Assembly: GCA_035561135.1 (NCBI GenBank)
Contig: DATMYA010000044.1
Coordinates: 1 to 64,000 of the forward strand
Direction: 5' to 3'
Origin: Clostridia bacterium
Lineage (GTDB): Bacteria; Acidobacteriota; Terriglobia; Terriglobales; Acidobacteriaceae
DNA: 64,000 bases
This document shows, piece by piece, positions 61,190 through 64,000 of the stretch. Each line of letters begins with the position of its first letter. Position 1 is the first letter of the stretch. A program made the position numbers and the translations under genes. The notes under the pieces are model-generated. The model made no database searches. It was not told the DNA's origin and saw only the letters and a list, made by a program, of their open reading frames with translations.

Positions 61190-64000
61190 ATGACTAGGAA
61201 TGTGGCCATACCCGAGTACACTCTCGGACTTGACCTTGGTTCAGCGTCTATCGGCTGGGCTCTCGTTGCACTCGATTCCTTCCACCGTCCGAACGGACTG
61301 CTCAAAGCGGGTGTTCGAATCTTTGAGCCCGGAGTGGAAGGTTCCACCCTTGATATTGAACAAGGCAAGGATAAGTCCAAAGCCGTCGCTAGACGTGAAG
61401 CAAGATTGCACCGTCGTCAACTACGACGGCGCGCGGCTCGGCAGCGAGACTTGTTTCTTCTACTACAACGCAAAGGATTGTTGCCCGCCGCTTCCGACAC
61501 GTCGGTCGATTTGTCCTGTCAACGCCATCAGGTCCTCAACGAATTGGACCAAGTTTTGGCGGCGGCGCTTCGCCATGGCATTGCCCCACAAGACTCCGCA
61601 GCGGTTGAGCAGGCACTTCCCTACTATTTGCGTAAGCTTGCCCTCGATAAGAAGCTGACCGAACCCGAACTCGGGCGAATCCTATATCACCTGATACAGC
61701 GGCGCGGCTTTAAGTCGAATCGCAGGGAAGGTAAGAAACAAAAGGACGACATTGGCCAAGTTAAGGCCAGCATCTCTGAGTTGTCTGCGCGGATGGCCTC
61801 GTCGGGTGCTAGGACGCTTGGCGAGTATTTTGCAGGACTGAATCCACACGAGCGACGAATCCGAAACCGCTGGACCGCTCGCAGCATGTACGAGCAAGAG
61901 TTCAGTCTTATCTGGCAAGTTCAACAGTCCCACTGGCCGGAATTGTTAAACGAGGAATTCAAGGCGCAGTTGTGCGAGCTTCTTTTCTTCCAGCGCCCCA
62001 TCGCAGCACAGGCGCACTTGATCGGATTCTGCGAACTGGAGCCAAACGAGCGCCGTGCTTCATGGGCCTCACTGGAGGCGCAGAGATTTCGGATACTTCA
62101 AAAGGTGAATGATTTAGCGGTAGTTGCTCCAGGCTCGTTGGCAGAGACGAAGTTATCGACCAGCGAGCGGGAAACAGTTTATGCGCTACTCGATCAGGAA
62201 GGCGACCAAACATTTGCCGCGCTTCGGAAGAAATTGGGTATCAACAAAGCTCACTTCAATTTGGAGCGCGGCGGCGAAAAGAAGCTTCGAGGTAATCGCA
62301 CAAACGCGATGATGCGCACGGTTTTCCGCGAGTCATGGCAAGAGCTGACGTCCGAAACTCAGGCCGAAATCGTCGATCGCTGGGCTGTCACTGAATCAGA
62401 GGACGAAATCGTCGAGTGGCTCAAGAGAGAGTGGGCTCTCGATGAGGTCGCAGCGCGCAACCTCGCAGACAACCACCCCGAAGACGGCTACTGCAGCCTA
62501 TCGCTCAAGGCACTTCGCAAGGTGATACCGCTGTTGGAAGGCGGCAAGTCCTATGAAACGGTTCGCAGAAACCTTTATCCAGACCTATTCAAGCAAAAGA
62601 CCCCACTTGATGAATTGCCCATAGTCAGAAAAGCGCTTCCGACACTGCGGAACCCTGCCGTCGAGCGAGCTTTAACGGAGCTTCGCAAGGTTGTAAATGC
62701 GATTGTAGGCGAGTACGGAAAGCCATACGAAATCCGAATCGAGATGGCTCGTGAGCTTAGAAAATCCCGCAAAGAGAGAGAGGAGGCAACGCGACGGATC
62801 CGCGCGAATGAGAGGCAACGCATTGAAGCGAAGAAGAAGATTTTCGATGAATGCCGAATCGACAACCCCTCTCGTGCAGACATTGAAAAGGCACTTCTTT
62901 TTGATGAATGCGGCGGCATCTGTCCATATACCGGCAAATCCATTGAGTTCAGCTCCCTTTTTGGAGACTCGCAGTTTGACGTTGAACACATCATCCCTTT
63001 GAGCCGTTGCCCAGACGATTCTTTCGTTAACAAGACTCTCTGTTATCACGAGGAGAACCGATCAAGGAAGCGAGGCCGCACGCCTTGGGAGGCATACAGC
63101 GCAGACGAAGAACAGTGGGACTTGATTGTCCAACGTGTACGAAGTTGGCAACCCGGAAACGAGGCAAAGCTCCGACGCTTCCAGCTATGCAGCCTGGAAA
63201 AGCTGGAAGAGTTTACGCAACGACAGATGAACGATACCCGTTACACGACCCGACTCGCTGTCGACCTATTGAGCACACTTTATGGAGGTCGAGATATCCA
63301 GTGCGGCGACGGCACGAGTCGCAGAGTAATACACGCTACCACGGGAATGGTAACGGCAACTCTGCGTAAATCGTGGGGATTGGAAGCGATTCTGCGCGAG
63401 GCTGCTCCCGCAGCAAGCTCTGAACGCCGTGGGAAACCACGTACCGATCATCGCCACCACGCCATAGATGCAATCACCATCGCGCTCACGAGTCAGGCCA
63501 TGGTTCAACGCATGAGCGTTGCGGCCGCTGGCGCGCCAGGATGGCAGCAAGACCGTCGGGTATTTCGTGGCATGGAGTCCCCGTGGCCCAATTTTGTGGA
63601 CTCCATCCGCCCGGCGTTTGAGCGCATGACCATTTCCCATCGACCGGAGCACAAGTTGAGTGGTGCCTTCCACGATGAAACGAACTATGGCAAACCCCGT
63701 CTCGAAGGCAAGAAATCCTACGTTCATATTCGCAAGCCGATTACGGCATTAAGCGAGAAGGACATTGCCAACATCGTTGATCCCGTAGTGCGCCGAGCGG
63801 TTGAGGAGAAGTTCGTTCTTCTTGGTGGCGACCTCAGTCGCTGCGAGGCAACGAACGACTGGCCTAGTCTGCCCGCTACCAGTGGTCGTATTCCGATCAG
63901 AAAAGCACGCATCCGCAAGGTTCTCAATGTGTCCACAATTGGCAAAGGGAACCGCGAACGTTTTGTCATGCCATCCAGCAATCATCACGTCGAGATATTT
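61190..64000 (+). CDS. cas9: Cas9 RNA-guided endonuclease, 3' end beyond the window
   Basis: The frame from ATG 61190 is open to the last base: 937 codons and no stop. RuvC-I: YTLGLDLGSASIGWALV (D15). Arg-rich bridge helix at about residues 60-95 (AVARREARLHRRQLRRRAAR). RuvC-II: YEIRIEMARELRKS (E518). HNH: FDVEHIIPLSRCPDDSFVNKTLC with H600, N614 and N623; the H-N spacing of 23 equals that of SpCas9 H840-N863. RuvC-III: RTDHRHHAIDAITIAL with H757 and D760. All catalytic residues are present. HNH and RuvC-III positions suggest a total near 1,050-1,100 residues, a compact II-C-like enzyme. The PAM-interacting end is mostly outside the window. AAGG upstream is a weak ribosome site. Confidence 0.95.
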   Translation, partial: MTRNVAIPEYTLGLDLGSASIGWALVALDSFHRPNGLLKAGVRIFEPGVEGSTLDIEQGKDKSKAVARREARLHRRQLRRRAARQRDLFLLLQRKGLLPAASDTSVDLSCQRHQVLNELDQVLAAALRHGIAPQDSAAVEQALPYYLRKLALDKKLTEPELGRILYHLIQRRGFKSNRREGKKQKDDIGQVKASISELSARMASSGARTLGEYFAGLNPHERRIRNRWTARSMYEQEFSLIWQVQQSHWPELLNEEFKAQLCELLFFQRPIAAQAHLIGFCELEPNERRASWASLEAQRFRILQKVNDLAVVAPGSLAETKLSTSERETVYALLDQEGDQTFAALRKKLGINKAHFNLERGGEKKLRGNRTNAMMRTVFRESWQELTSETQAEIVDRWAVTESEDEIVEWLKREWALDEVAARNLADNHPEDGYCSLSLKALRKVIPLLEGGKSYETVRRNLYPDLFKQKTPLDELPIVRKALPTLRNPAVERALTELRKVVNAIVGEYGKPYEIRIEMARELRKSRKEREEATRRIRANERQRIEAKKKIFDECRIDNPSRADIEKALLFDECGGICPYTGKSIEFSSLFGDSQFDVEHIIPLSRCPDDSFVNKTLCYHEENRSRKRGRTPWEAYSADEEQWDLIVQRVRSWQPGNEAKLRRFQLCSLEKLEEFTQRQMNDTRYTTRLAVDLLSTLYGGRDIQCGDGTSRRVIHATTGMVTATLRKSWGLEAILREAAPAASSERRGKPRTDHRHHAIDAITIALTSQAMVQRMSVAAAGAPGWQQDRRVFRGMESPWPNFVDSIRPAFERMTISHRPEHKLSGAFHDETNYGKPRLEGKKSYVHIRKPITALSEKDIANIVDPVVRRAVEEKFVLLGGDLSRCEATNDWPSLPATSGRIPIRKARIRKVLNVSTIGKGNRERFVMPSSNHHVEIF

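Overview
The window looks like chromosomal DNA of a GC-rich Gram-negative bacterium. Outer-membrane biogenesis genes (bamA, a Skp/OmpH-like chaperone, two TonB-type proteins, fabZ-lpxA-lpxI) establish a Gram-negative envelope. Protein style, the many secreted hydrolases and lipoproteins, and short degenerate intergenic repeats suggest Acidobacteriota (Terriglobia-like). That assignment is inference from style, not a database result.

1-13 kb: a secreted CocE/NonD hydrolase cut by the left edge, an alpha/beta hydrolase, lpdA and lipB (lipoate metabolism), pyrH-frr, bamA, the Skp-like chaperone and a TonB-type protein. 13-19.8 kb: lepA, treZ, maf, a 55-residue tatA and an M20 peptidase. 19.8-25 kb: lipid A genes fabZ-lpxA-lpxI, with a four-helix-bundle gene between lpxA and lpxI, then a Gfo/Idh oxidoreductase and a second TonB-type protein. 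25-41 kb: a small membrane protein overlapping miaA, a NagZ-like GH3 enzyme, lipoproteins, pyrR-pyrB-pyrC, recQ, kbl and tdh (threonine catabolism), an 18-residue Lys/Ala-rich microgene, a phospholipase C-like lipoprotein with Ig-like domains, and a MerR regulator.

41-53.7 kb is more accessory: single enzymes, a doxX-sigma-anti-sigma operon, an IS110 transposase, and several copies of a dispersed palindromic repeat. From 53.7 kb to the right edge lies what I interpret as an integrative element inserted at a tRNA-Pro(GGG) gene. A 45-nt copy of the tRNA 3' half (minus strand) marks one end. It is followed by two small genes (one excisionase-like), a tyrosine integrase, a beta-class DNA methyltransferase with a small ribbon-helix-helix-like regulator, a 924-residue GHKL-type ATPase with a 93-residue downstream partner, and a cas9 gene that runs off the right edge.

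The Cas9 (937 residues visible) has every RuvC and HNH catalytic motif. Divergent from it, on the minus strand, is a roughly 100-nt unit with a promoter-like sequence, three consecutive hairpins and a U-rich end. I propose it as the tracrRNA. No CRISPR array, cas1 or cas2 is visible; they may lie beyond the edge. The pairing of Cas9 with a GHKL ATPase and a methyltransferase on one tRNA-integrated element is the most unusual part of the window.
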